A stretch of DNA of 64,000 bases from Bythopirellula goksoeyrii (lineage in GTDB: Bacteria > Planctomycetota > Planctomycetia > Pirellulales > Lacipirellulaceae). The stretch's first letter is position 1, and every line of letters starts with the position of its first letter. Below, one piece after another: positions 18,385 through 27,045 of the stretch. Below the pieces are notes generated by a model. It saw only the letters and a list, made by a program, of their open reading frames with translations. It was not told the origin of the DNA and did no database searches. The stretch is from NCBI RefSeq assembly GCF_008065115.1, contig NZ_CP042913.1, forward strand, positions 5,901,257 to 5,965,256, given 5' to 3'. A program made the translations under genes and the position numbers.

Positions 18385-20046
18385 TCAGCTCTTCGGCTTG
18401 GTGACTCCTTGCACTTCTTCCACGGGCAAATCTTCAGTACTCGGTGCCTCAGGTGCACGCAGCCTCAGAGCAGCCGCTTGTGCCTGGCGACTGTAATCAA
18501 TTGACTCACCAAGGATCCGTGCCGCTTCCTGGTCGGCGTGGAACCCTCGCGAATTTTCGCTGCTAATGTAGTCAAGGCGCCACATCGCCTTGCGCTGCAA
18601 GACGTAGACATCCTTCAGCGACTCCTCATCCGCACCTGCCGCTTTGGCCTCCTTGATCGCGTCGACCATTTCGGTCATGGCAGCGCCAGCTCGCTCTAGC
18701 AGAGCCTGATTCCGCTCCTGGATGGTTTCGATGCGTCCTGCCAACTCGGCTTCGCTTTGGTGGTGGCAGTTCTGACAGGAAGCATTGATATTGAGCAGCG
18801 GGGAACGCACGTTGTGACTGCTCAGCTTGGCTGCTCCCACGCGCTGGTAAGGCATATGGCAGTCCGCGCAGCTAACACCGCTGCGGGCATGAATGCCCTG
18901 GCTCCACAACTCAAACTCGGGATGCTGCACCTTGTAGGTCTTCGCACCGGTCTCGCCATGCACATAGTCGAAGAACTCACTGCCATCGGGAAACGTGGTT
19001 TCCTCCCAGGTGCGTTCTTCGTCTTCCATTCGCAGACCGTTCTTCCAGGGGAAGGTGAGCGTCATCTTATTGGCACAGTAGTATTCCACGTGGCACTGTC
19101 CGCAGACGAAGGACCGCATTTCCTGGCGGCTGGCGTGCACATTCGGATCGTAGGGCACATCGCGGTTGCCGTTGCGCCACTTGTCGATACTTGGCAGGTG
19201 AGGCGCCGGAGCGTCTCCCTCGGCAAGGTCACGAATGCCGTTGATGAACCCGGGGCGGGTTACACGGATCTCCATCGTTTTGGGATCGTGGCAATCGATA
19301 CAGGTAACCGGGTGCGCCTCACCAATCTCCGGGTGGTCTTCGGGAACCGGCTTACCGGCGAACTCACCTTCAAACCCACCTACAGGCGCTTGCGGAAAGA
19401 CCGGTTTGTTTTCTTCCGGGGTACCGTCCGGCGTCTGTTTGAGCATCGCGAGCACCTCTTCGTAGGATTTCGTGCTGAGCTGCTCGAAGCCTTTCTGCAC
19501 CGCCTCCATATTGAAGCCAGCTGACAAGGCTTCGTCGCTGCTGTCCTTGTCCAGTGCTTCGAGCCCCACTTTGCGGTAAAGAACCGACGTCGATCCGTGG
19601 CAATGTAAACATGCGCCCGCTTGTGGCTTCTTTGTGACACGCTCGGTGACACCTTGGTCGTAGAGCATATAGGCGTGGCCGCGGGCTTCGCGGTAATCTA
19701 TGCTGAAGGCGTATCCGGCATAGAGCCGCTTGAGCCAGGGCTGCTTCTCCAACTTCGACTGTGGCATCGCGCTCGACCCGCCGTAGAACTTATCGCCGGC
19801 GGTGGACTTCCAGCCATCGAATTGATGAGGCCAGTTGCGTCCCCAAGGCTCGGGATCGACCGAGATCTCATTGAGATCGACGACCCGCACGTAGGGATCG
19901 CGAGCTTCTTGCTTGCGGGCAAGCATTGTAATTAAGACCCATGCAACGAGCGCGGTTCCGATTGCGGCGGCAAGAAACGTGAGCAGAAGCATTCGAACTC
20001 CACCTTGCCGTGGAGAATACAATTTACGGAATAGATCGACATACAT
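18385..20046 (-). CDS. nrfA: cytochrome c nitrite reductase, catalytic subunit (NrfA)
   Basis: Periplasmic pentahaem enzyme reducing nitrite to ammonium with six electrons; 553 residues including an N-terminal membrane anchor (about 19-41). Five haem motifs are visible: CLHCH (146-150), CIDCH (249-253), CGQCH (315-319), CADCH (393-397) and CQNCH (424-428). The first, which should hold the active-site haem, is CxxCH rather than the CxxCK of E. coli NrfA. Likely active-site residues are R122 in ARGH, the tyrosine after CGQCHVEYY, and the histidine in HPEFELWSQGIH. The gene lies 3 bases after nrfH in the order nrfH-nrfA. Octahaem or tetrathionate reductases are unlikely given the five motifs. 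Confidence 0.94.
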   Translation of the reverse strand: MYVDLFRKLYSPRQGGVRMLLLTFLAAAIGTALVAWVLITMLARKQEARDPYVRVVDLNEISVDPEPWGRNWPHQFDGWKSTAGDKFYGGSSAMPQSKLEKQPWLKRLYAGYAFSIDYREARGHAYMLYDQGVTERVTKKPQAGACLHCHGSTSVLYRKVGLEALDKDSSDEALSAGFNMEAVQKGFEQLSTKSYEEVLAMLKQTPDGTPEENKPVFPQAPVGGFEGEFAGKPVPEDHPEIGEAHPVTCIDCHDPKTMEIRVTRPGFINGIRDLAEGDAPAPHLPSIDKWRNGNRDVPYDPNVHASRQEMRSFVCGQCHVEYYCANKMTLTFPWKNGLRMEDEERTWEETTFPDGSEFFDYVHGETGAKTYKVQHPEFELWSQGIHARSGVSCADCHMPYQRVGAAKLSSHNVRSPLLNINASCQNCHHQSEAELAGRIETIQERNQALLERAGAAMTEMVDAIKEAKAAGADEESLKDVYVLQRKAMWRLDYISSENSRGFHADQEAARILGESIDYSRQAQAAALRLRAPEAPSTEDLPVEEVQGVTKPKS

Positions 20047-20049
20047 TCT

Positions 20050-20574
20050 TCAATATCCTTCGTAGCGCCTGGGAGCGACGGATTGGGCGTGACCCACACT
20101 TTGGTGACAATGAACGCAACTGAGCATGTCGCCACCTTTTTCGACTGGCAGCATGTGATTCACAAGATCCGTGTGACAGTGCAGGCAGGCCGCTTGAACA
20201 ACGTTGCTGTTGCGTTCTTTGATTTGAATCGGGTCCTTAAACTCCCCTGTCGTGAATGCCAGGGAATGAAAGAAACCGTTGTCGGCTTTCGTCCAGTATT
20301 TGGCTAACAGATTGTCGTGCGGCGTGTGACAGTCATTGCAACCAGCGACCGCATGATGACTGGACTTCAGCCAGGAGTCATACGACTCCTGCATTACGTG
20401 GCAGTTGGCACAGCTCTGCGGGTCGTTGCCAAGGTACGCGTACCCCTCGCCGTATCCGAAAGTGAAGACACCCAAACCGCCAAAGATGCCGAGAGACAAG
20501 GCCGCCAACAATGGCAGGATCCAGCCAGTCGCCCACTTCCGCTCGCTCGATGTATCGGCAAGGTGACTTGCCAT
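20050..20574 (-). CDS. nrfH: cytochrome c nitrite reductase, membrane quinol-oxidising subunit (NrfH)
   Basis: NapC/NirT-type tetrahaem protein that passes electrons from the quinol pool to NrfA. It has 174 residues, one N-terminal membrane helix (about 17-40) and four haem motifs: CANCH (55-59), CNDCH (79-83), CLHCH (130-134), CVHCH (153-157). The SxxHH stretch before the second haem fits the family. It is the first gene of a two-gene nrfHA unit, with the long gap upstream probably holding the promoter. Confidence 0.94.
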   Translation of the reverse strand: MASHLADTSSERKWATGWILPLLAALSLGIFGGLGVFTFGYGEGYAYLGNDPQSCANCHVMQESYDSWLKSSHHAVAGCNDCHTPHDNLLAKYWTKADNGFFHSLAFTTGEFKDPIQIKERNSNVVQAACLHCHTDLVNHMLPVEKGGDMLSCVHCHQSVGHAQSVAPRRYEGY

Positions 20575-21667
20575 GGCGACTTTCTTCCTAAATCAGACTG
20601 CCAGATGAGATTAGTACTTCTATGGATGATAGAGTATCAAGATTTTCTGGCAATGAGCAAGTAATCCACTTCACCCGCCCCTAGCACAAACTTTTGTCGC
20701 AGGAGCAGCATGCGAAAAACAAAATACAAAACTCGGCGACAATTTGTTGTTTTCCAGCGGTTTGGTAAAGATTTTGAAATAGTTTTGCAAACAAAACCCT
20801 CCTTCGAAATACAAAAGGCGAACAACCTTGGCCCCGTAGAGACGGATCTCTAGCCGCTTCGCTCGAGTCGAATTACTCTCTCGGGCAAACAAACTACCGA
20901 AAATCTTATCAACGATCAGCGCAGCACAAAGCCACAGGACAGCGACTCTTTTCGTGCTGCCGTGCTTTCGCCATTATAAGGAAATAAGAGGCGGAGGTTA
21001 GGTTCGATTTTTGTGCCAATCGAATATGGTCGCGCAGCAACGATTGGCTAGCCGTAAACGCAAGTGACGGGAAGAGGAGCTAGGCACTGGTTACTGGGCG
21101 CTAGTCAGTAGGATTGAAAGTAAGATATTTAAACGCAGAGGCGCGGAGGTACGACGGGGGGGCTGGGGGACAGGCAAAGAGGTTAGTGACGATTCTTGAG
21201 TATCGATCATCAGACAAGTTGAGTTTCGCTTGCCAACTCGTTCCGAGGCTCTGCCTCGGAACGCACTGCACGTGAGGCTCCGCCTCTCTTCAAATGCATC
21301 TGTCGCGTCGCATCAGGTGCGAGTCGGAAGGATTAATATAACCGCGGAGGCGCGGGGTGCGCAGAGGAACAATGAGTCACGAATTGCCAACCTTCAACAG
21401 TCGTTGGCTTTTTTCAACGATCAATGTGAAGACGCTACTTCAGAGGTCTCCCTCACCGCCTGCAATTGCGCGAAATGCTATTTGGCGTCGGTTGGTCCAT
21501 CCTCGCTCAGTTAGCGACGGGACGAATTGCAGTCGGTCTGTTCACCTCCAGCATTTGAGGGAGTATTCGATTCCGGCCTGGCAACGACAGAATCGTAAGG
21601 TCGGATTCCTGCTTGGAACGTGTTCACGTCATCAGGCCAAATAGACTTTTAGCCTACCGGCGACCAT
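20575..21667. other. long intergenic region upstream of nrfH
   Basis: About 1.1 kb without a credible gene; the short frames here have no family features. It should contain the nrfH promoter at its left end. The right part holds two palindromic elements (21239-21286) and degenerate CGCAGAGG/GCGCGGAGG stretches near 21135 and 21345, as expected for dispersed intergenic repeats. Confidence 0.5.
21239..21286. repeat. paired palindromic repeat (GAGGCTCTGCCTC type)
   Basis: A perfect 11-bp inverted repeat (CGTTCCGAGGC at 21239-21249, loop TCT, complement at 21253-21263) is followed 10 bases later by GAGGC-TCC-GCCTC (21274-21286). Both share the GAGGC/GCCTC core. The tight, three-base loops suggest a dispersed intergenic palindrome family rather than a terminator, since there is no T-tract. 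Confidence 0.65.
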
Positions 21668-21994
21668 TCAAGGCCGTATTGCACGCCTGATGCAGACTGT
21701 TCCTACTAAACCGAAGATCGCCAGGGCCGCTGTCGATGGTTCGGGAAAATTGGACGGACTCGACTGCTCCTCACGAAGCCCAGTTGTGAAGAAGCCCCGA
21801 CGTATGGCCAAGCAAAAATCTGCGAAGAAGCAATCCGCCAACGGGGCCAACCTGGGTTTGAGCAAACTCTCTGGGCGGCGGCCGATAAGATGCGGAACAA
21901 CATGGATGCGGCCGAGTATAGTCACGTCGTGCTGGGGCTCGTCTTTCTCAAATACCGCCAGCCCCGCAGCGACAATCAGCTTTTTCATGTTCAT
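21668..21994 (-). pseudogene. mini PEP-CTERM protein, probably an internally deleted relic
   Basis: A strong ribosome-binding site (AGGAGAGGG) precedes ATG 21994, giving a short basic-hydrophobic start [15 protein letters not shown] that stops abruptly in EKDEPQH, half a signal peptide. The 108-residue product ends in [17 protein letters not shown] and a basic tail IRRAIRP, a good PEP-CTERM sorting signal. The middle (arginine/proline-rich) does not look like a folded secreted domain. I infer that a PEP-CTERM gene lost its core and kept both ends, perhaps with frame changes. An intact short PEP-CTERM protein is the alternative. Confidence 0.5.
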
Positions 21995-22929
21995 CCCTCT
22001 CCTGACAACAAGCGTTCTCCGGTCGTAGGTGAACTGGATTCCCATACCCCCGATTCTACTAGGCTGCGGGTTGTTTTGTGACGATAGTCGAACATTCGTT
22101 CCAGCTTGCGGCGAACGAACCATCCCCCTAACCAGTCGCCCAGTGGCCACAATGGGACCTGATATTCCACCTCATCCCGCAGCAAGGTTCCCTCTCCATC
22201 GTCGAGGATGTGATGCCGATGATACCACCAAGCGAACGGGCCCGACTCTTGCCGATCGGCAAACAGGTGCGGTGGTTCGTACTCGGTGTGGATTGCTACC
22301 CAACTAACGGGAATTGGTCCGACGTTCCCTCGCAACACCACCCGACTGCCAGGAAGCAGAGAACCAGCGCTCTCGCTCACCTGCATCTTTTCCCATGGCG
22401 GGATCAAACTCCGCAATGCTTCGGCGCTTTCGTGAAAGCGAAACACTTGCTCTGAGGAAGCATTGATCCGAGACTCCCAGCGAAAGTGACTCAAGCTCGC
22501 TGCATTGGGTCGCCGCTCGCTCTTGTGAGCTCGGGCTGCGTCCAAAAGAATCAGGCCAAACGGAATCCACCACACGAGATCGTTGGTCAGGATGGTCAGC
22601 CCAAAGAGCGGGGGAAATGTTCCACGCCATAAGGCCCCCAGGAATCCGATTGGACCAAAGATTTTGCCTAGCAGCCCGACGAGCACTATTGGCCAGTGAC
22701 GTCGTGGGTTCCCCGCGGCAATCAAATAGCCGATTCCGTAGACCCCAACGATCATCCCCACGCACTGCCAAATCTCAGGGTAATTGACCCGCTCGACGCC
22801 GGTAAGATCAAACAGCAAGTGCGGAAAAGCAATCGTGAGCGCGCCCCACACGAGATTATAAATTCCCGCAGCACAGAGCCAGTAGCTTGCCCACACGGGG
22901 GCACCATCTTCGTTTATGCAAGTTGGCAT
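21991..22929 (-). CDS. membrane protein with C-terminal SRPBCC (START-like) domain
   Basis: 312 residues from ATG 22929. The N-terminal half has four membrane helices (about 12-33, 50-75, 82-105, 110-130), ending with [17 protein letters not shown]. The C-terminal half from about residue 150 ([18 protein letters not shown]) is an SRPBCC ligand-binding fold of the cyclase/dehydrase-like type, with the expected [14 protein letters not shown] and C-terminal helix with [14 protein letters not shown] two-domain arrangement of this kind is seen in planctomycetes and cyanobacteria; ligand and function are unknown. Its stop overlaps the start of the mini PEP-CTERM gene by 4 bases. Confidence 0.75.
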   Translation of the reverse strand: MPTCINEDGAPVWASYWLCAAGIYNLVWGALTIAFPHLLFDLTGVERVNYPEIWQCVGMIVGVYGIGYLIAAGNPRRHWPIVLVGLLGKIFGPIGFLGALWRGTFPPLFGLTILTNDLVWWIPFGLILLDAARAHKSERRPNAASLSHFRWESRINASSEQVFRFHESAEALRSLIPPWEKMQVSESAGSLLPGSRVVLRGNVGPIPVSWVAIHTEYEPPHLFADRQESGPFAWWYHRHHILDDGEGTLLRDEVEYQVPLWPLGDWLGGWFVRRKLERMFDYRHKTTRSLVESGVWESSSPTTGERLLSGEG

Positions 22930-23040
22930 GAAGTTTTCCAAGGATCAGGCAAATCAGTAGGCGAAACGCTTAGTTTGCGAATTTCGATACGTGACTCATT
23001 CTCCGGGACAATAGAGTCTTCCCGAGCTAGTCAATGATAC

Positions 23041-23637
23041 TTACTCTTCAGAATCCTTCTCGGCAAGCTTCGAGCCTCTCTTCACCTTGATCCACTCGAT
23101 TTCGAGCTTAAAGGGACCTGCCTTGTCGTCACCCAGCAGGACACCTATTCCGTTTACTTCCGAAGGATCGAGCGTCTGGTTTGGCACAATTCGACCAAAG
23201 GAGGTTGCCACGAACTTATCCAATGGCAATTCCACTTCCGTCCATTGATCTTTCTTGGTCGTAAAGGGGGATCGGTAAGAGAATGCCGTCCTTCGTCTAG
23301 GCGTATAGAGGTTTAAGCTGTACTCCCGACCGTCACCTCGGATCCGTGCCAGGAGTACATCACCCTTCATAAGATCAAGCTTGGTTCCAATAGAACGAAC
23401 TGAAGCAAAGCCTCCATTGTTTTCTAGCGACAGCGTTCCATAGAACTCCATGTTTCCGTCTGCATTGATCTTGAAGCGGCCATCAGAGCGGCCTCCCATC
23501 ACGCCATCGTTGACTGTCTGCCATGTCTTAGGGGCGTCGGGCTTGTCAAATGTGAACAGAATTCGGGACTGTTCTTCCGCTTTCACCAATGAATTTATCA
23601 TCATGAATACCATTAAAATGAGTCTCTTGTATTTCAT
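23041..23637 (-). CDS. exported CIA30-family protein
   Basis: 198 residues. ATG 23637 gives a signal peptide (MKYKRLILMVFMMINSLVKA) and has GAGGGA upstream. The mature part is one CIA30 / complex I intermediate-associated protein 30 beta-sandwich: NDGVMGGRSDGRF, GTLSLENNGGFASVR, DGREYSLNLYT and GIGVLLGDDKAGPFKLEI match the family in order. Bacterial members are carbohydrate-binding-like proteins of unknown role, not complex I assembly factors. It is a monocistronic gene upstream of the SRPBCC membrane protein on the same strand. Confidence 0.85.
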   Translation of the reverse strand: MKYKRLILMVFMMINSLVKAEEQSRILFTFDKPDAPKTWQTVNDGVMGGRSDGRFKINADGNMEFYGTLSLENNGGFASVRSIGTKLDLMKGDVLLARIRGDGREYSLNLYTPRRRTAFSYRSPFTTKKDQWTEVELPLDKFVATSFGRIVPNQTLDPSEVNGIGVLLGDDKAGPFKLEIEWIKVKRGSKLAEKDSEE

Positions 23638-23719
23638 GATAATTTTTCCCTCAACAATGGTGTATCGAACTATCAATAGGTCTTACTCAATCGTATGTCG
23701 CATTACCAGCTGTTGGCAA

Positions 23720-23868
23720 TTAATTGATTTCAATCTCCACGCAGCAGTGGTCACTCGGCCCCATTGATCTGGTTCGTTGAGGACTCTCACTCGCATTAGG
23801 TCGGACATATTCTTCGAGGCAAATATATAGTCGTGCTGTCGACTCGCAGTAGCAGGCGTCTGGCGCAT
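23720..23868 (-). pseudogene. endonuclease/exonuclease/phosphatase C-terminus, frameshifted
   Basis: The minus-strand frame from 23868 reads HDYIFASKNMSD then RVRVLNEPDQWG, typical of the last strands of DNase I-like (EEP) proteins. At TGGGGC (about 23761) the frame breaks. In the adjacent frame the same DNA continues GPSDHCCVEIEIN and a stop at 23720, which is the family's terminal G-P-S-D-H signature. One base appears to be missing. The 5' part of the gene, including catalytic E and D/N residues, is absent upstream. It is therefore a relic of about 50 codons. Confidence 0.7.
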
Positions 23869-23888
23869 TGTCCTAAAAATCGATTTAG

Positions 23889-24142
23889 CTACTTGGGTAC
23901 GATGAAGACGGCTTCGATTCTTCCCAGAAACTTGCAGAAATCATCAGGCATCATAACCACTTTTCGTAAGTCGGGCCGACTTGGCAGAAGGTCACCAGGA
24001 AAAGGAACGGGGAACCCGCTAACGAGGCTTGCAATTCACGGCGAACACTCAATGTTTCAGGCATTATACACGTAGTCCACATCTCCGGGAGGAGCTGACG
24101 CACTTGGAGTGTCCTGCTTGGTTCCAATGGGGAATCGTCCAA
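23889..24142 (-). pseudogene. unidentified coding remnant with frame changes
   Basis: The minus strand carries two frames that together look protein-coding: TLSVRRELQASL in one, then, after a frame change near 24015, VSGFPVPFPGDLLPSR followed by PDLRKVVMMPDDFCKFL and GRIEAVFIVPK with a stop at 23889. The second part is well composed and ends just upstream of the EEP relic. I do not recognise the family. It fits the pattern of broken genes in this stretch. Confidence 0.35.
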
Positions 24143-25191
24143 TTAGACAGAGCAATTCCTTGCGGCAGATCTAACGCTAAAGCCGCTCATGCCAAAACGG
24201 TGGGTTGATGGTGGTGTTGTTCGGTGTTGATGAGTCCTTGAGACTCTACGATCTCAGCGGTGGCGTCGACCAATGGACCCCTATTGGTTCCTCCAAGCGG
24301 CACAAGTGGGTTTCTTCTCCGAGGGCTTAGCGCTGACATAACTACAACGGTGATTTTCACCGACGTCAGTTCCAGAGTGCTGCTCTGGACCGAGAATGGT
24401 CCAACTTCAGCAGTTTCGACTAAGCGAAGTTTGCGGGCGGTCGTGCTGACCCATGCAAGTATCGCTCGTAAAACATGCCAGCCGTCTGCGAAATGTCGAT
24501 TGGTGAAAACCTTAGCTCCGGGAGAGACTACTTAAGTCTCAGCTGTTGGCAGAGTTGATCTTTATTGCGTATTCGAATGCAGACTCACCGCTGAGCTGCA
24601 AGCCATCGCTATTGTAGTCGCTGAGCGTCCCGCCCAGGGCGCGAAACTCGCCGCCCGCCGACACCCCCAGAATCGTGTCGATCGTCAGTTCGCCGCCGAG
24701 CAGGTAGGTCACAGTGCCGTCCTGCTGGCTGAGCGTGGCCACGGTCAAGTCGGCCGTCAAGTTTAACTTGCCGCCCGAGTCACTTTCTGTATCTCCCATA
24801 CCGTCAGTCGACAAGAATCTGTTCTCGGCTCGGACTCTCTGAGCGTCGAGGATTTGCCCTGCAACTGTCCGGAAAGCCGAAGGTCTTGGTAAGCACCGCC
24901 TGCATCGCTGAGCTTTGTGGGCTTGCCGAAATCCTGCATTTCCTGGTTGAACTTTTTTCGTTGACAGACTTGTCAAACGTCGTCACGCGCCTAGAGTGCT
25001 CATGCTAGAAGTTTGAGCTGCCGGCTCTACAGGGATAGCGGCCGAAGCAAAAAACATTTGCTCGGCCGACAAGAGGTCCTGGGTAGCTAGGCCAGACAGA
25101 CACACCGCAGCGTTTTTAGGCAGTTTAGCAACACTCTGTGCCTTCGCGATACTCATTTTTTGTAAAACATTACAAGACAAGGAGCCAATTT
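24143..25191. other. gene-poor stretch with possible surface-protein relic
   Basis: No intact gene seen. On the minus strand at about 24539-24800 there is a well-composed beta-rich stretch (LNLTADLTVATLSQQDG, GGELTIDTILGVSAGG, LQLSGESAFEYAIKI) resembling repeats of extracellular adhesin-like proteins. A neighbouring frame at about 24850-24960 reads QEMQDFGKPTKLSD, suggesting frameshifts. A second minus frame at about 24983-25156 starts MSIAKAQSVAKLPKNAA and stops early. I take this as decayed secreted-protein DNA, with low confidence. Confidence 0.3.
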
Positions 25192-25662
25192 ATGAAATTT
25201 AAGCGGCATATGCTTAATGCAGAGACGACTGATAAAGTCGTAGGCTGCCTGCAACAGCGACTTATTGAACTCATCGATCTTGCATTGCAGCTCAAGCAAG
25301 CTCATTGGTGCGTTGTCGGAAACAATTTCCGCGCCGTCCATTTGCAGCTAGATGAAATCATTCTCGCAGTAAGAGACGCTAGCGACGAGGTCGCCGAACG
25401 CCTTTCGACAATCGGCGTGGCCCCCGATGGACGCGCAAACACTGTAGCGAATGGCTCGCAACTGACTGATCTCTCGCGTGAGTTTGAGAGCGTGTCTAAC
25501 ACCGTGACGACGGTCGCTGACCGCATGGATAAGACTATCCAAGGGCTGCGAGACTCAATTGGCAAATTGGGGGAGCTCGATCCCATTAGCGAAGACATGC
25601 TCATCGCTATTACCAGCGGGCTAGAGAAACATCTATGGATGGTCCAAGCACAGGAAGCATGA
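25192..25662 (+). CDS. dps: Dps-family ferritin-like DNA-protection protein
   Basis: 156 residues from ATG 25192, which has AAGGAG 8 bases upstream; the in-frame extension to 25138 does not look like Dps. Four-helix bundle with the Dps signature KQAHWCVVGNNF (H38) and RDASDEVAERL (D65, E69), which form the inter-subunit ferroxidase site. Dps dodecamers oxidise Fe(II) with peroxide and protect DNA. It opens a stress-gene stretch (SDR, stress protein, ferritin, FAD protein). Loss of a few usual C-terminal residues is possible (ends WMVQAQEA) but this is near the normal family end. Confidence 0.9.
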   Translation: MKFKRHMLNAETTDKVVGCLQQRLIELIDLALQLKQAHWCVVGNNFRAVHLQLDEIILAVRDASDEVAERLSTIGVAPDGRANTVANGSQLTDLSREFESVSNTVTTVADRMDKTIQGLRDSIGKLGELDPISEDMLIAITSGLEKHLWMVQAQEA

Positions 25663-25688
25663 GCTGTTCGAGCAGCTTCAAACCTGTC

Positions 25689-25712
25689 GTTCCGCCGCAG
25701 TGGCGGAACTTA
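25689..25712 (+). terminator. hairpin after dps
   Basis: Perfect 8-bp stem GTTCCGCC / GGCGGAAC with a 5-base loop, followed by TTATT, located 26 bases after the dps stop. The T-tract is short, so termination is probable rather than certain. The SDR start lies only 23 bases beyond. Confidence 0.5.
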
Positions 25713-25732
25713 TTCCCTGCAAAGGCAAAGAG

Positions 25733-26497
25733 ATGAGCAATCCGCAAAATCCAGTGGCACTAATCACTGGCAGTGGTCGCCCGAGGGTTGGTAATGTCAT
25801 CGCGCGGCACCTTGCAGATCGTGGTTATAGCATAGCCTTGCACTACAATTCTTCGGAGGAAGATGCGATAAAGTCGCGTGATGAGATTCGCGTTATAGGC
25901 TGTGAATGTGAGGCGTTTCAAGCTGACGTCGCTTCCGAATCTGAAGTTGATGAGATGGCCGCCGGAGTGAAGCGGAAATTTGGTCGCTTGGACGTACTTG
26001 TGACAACTTCCTCCATTTGGGGTGAAACTACTTTCGACGACGTTACCAAAGAGCAACTTCACTTGAATTTCGACGTGAACACGTTAGGGACGTTTTTTGC
26101 GGCAAGAGCTGCGGGTCGAATTATGATCGAGCAACCAGAAGGCGGTGCGATCGTCACTGTTGGCGACTGGTCGATCGATCGTCCTTACTTAGACCATGTC
26201 GCGTATTTTATCTCGAAAGGCGCGCTGCCAACGCTAACGCGATTGCTCGCGAGAGAACTTGGCGAGCGCAACCCGAAGGTACGTGTCAACTGTATCCACC
26301 CAGGTCCTGTCATGTTCCCCGGTGATGCGTCAGAGGAAAGAAAAGCGAGGCTCATCGAAGCGACGATTGTTAAATCGGCCGATTGTCCGGAGATGGTTGC
26401 CCAGGCGGTCGAAGCTTTAGTGAACAATAAATTTCTCACGGGCGTGTGTCTGCCTGTGGACGGCGGCCGACACATGTATAGTCCAGGGGAGGTCTAG
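25733..26497 (+). CDS. SDR oxidoreductase, pteridine reductase/FolM-like
   Basis: 254 residues from ATG 25733 (AAAGGCAAAGAG upstream; an in-frame ATG at 25700 would add 11 residues). Classical SDR: cofactor turn TGSGRPRVG near residue 12, with an arginine as in pteridine reductases. The catalytic YFISK (Y-x-x-x-K) motif follows, preceded by VGDWSIDRPYLDH, where PTR1/FolM enzymes have an aspartate instead of the classical serine. C-terminal PVDGGRHMY is standard. I infer reduction of dihydropterins or dihydrofolate, supported by folE and a PTPS gene 7 kb downstream. A generic acetoacetyl-CoA reductase-like SDR is the alternative. Confidence 0.72.
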   Translation: MSNPQNPVALITGSGRPRVGNVIARHLADRGYSIALHYNSSEEDAIKSRDEIRVIGCECEAFQADVASESEVDEMAAGVKRKFGRLDVLVTTSSIWGETTFDDVTKEQLHLNFDVNTLGTFFAARAAGRIMIEQPEGGAIVTVGDWSIDRPYLDHVAYFISKGALPTLTRLLARELGERNPKVRVNCIHPGPVMFPGDASEERKARLIEATIVKSADCPEMVAQAVEALVNNKFLTGVCLPVDGGRHMYSPGEV

Positions 26498-26572
26498 TGG
26501 GTAGATTAGTAGGAAATACGCCGTCTACAGCACAGACGCCAACCAATTCCATGCATCCCAGATAGTTATGCT

Positions 26573-26929
26573 ATGAGCAAAGAAAAACCATTAGAAGATC
26601 CCATTAATCGTGTCGTGTCTGTTTTCGACGAACCGATGCAAGCCGAAGCAGCGGTGAAATTGCTGTTGGAAGACGGCTTTAGTAAGGAGCAGCTGAGGGT
26701 CTTTCACGGTCCCGAGGATGCAGCGAAAGTCGACACTTCGAAGAAATGGTTCGCCGACACCGACGTTGATATAAAACGGTACCGCCGCGAATTGGAGGTT
26801 GGAAACACCGTTATCTCTGTGCCGATCGAAGATGGCGAAAGTCGTAACAGGGTCCATGCCCTGCTGAAGAACGAAGGGGCGCGACTTACCACGCATTTTG
26901 GTGAATGGATTACTGAGGTCCTTCAATAA
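26573..26929 (+). CDS. small general-stress protein (17M/YflT-like)
   Basis: A 118-residue soluble protein. The N-terminal RVVSVFDEPMQAEAAV and LLLEDGFSKEQLRVF stretches resemble the general stress protein 17M domain (a ferredoxin-like fold with a V-F-D/A-V pattern). The middle KWFADTDVDIKRYRREL and a terminal domain-like THFGEWITEVL are typical of planctomycete and cyanobacterial versions. No signal peptide or membrane helix. It follows the SDR gene by 75 bases. Biochemical role unknown. Confidence 0.6.
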   Translation: MSKEKPLEDPINRVVSVFDEPMQAEAAVKLLLEDGFSKEQLRVFHGPEDAAKVDTSKKWFADTDVDIKRYRRELEVGNTVISVPIEDGESRNRVHALLKNEGARLTTHFGEWITEVLQ

Positions 26930-27045
26930 GGCCGATGGTTTGACAACGCGAATCTCTCGAGCAATCTCAAACAAGAATCGACATCGCTCACGCCCTAGGT
27001 GTCGTTGTATCGAGTATTAAGAACCATTAGCAGGAATCCTCGCTG

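Noticed and set aside
18757-19524. 255-codon plus-strand frame opposite nrfA
   Set aside because: Antisense of a clear pentahaem protein; low-complexity translation.
24260-24535. 91-codon plus frame in the decayed stretch
   Set aside because: Opposes another unsupported minus frame; neither has family features, so no gene was called.
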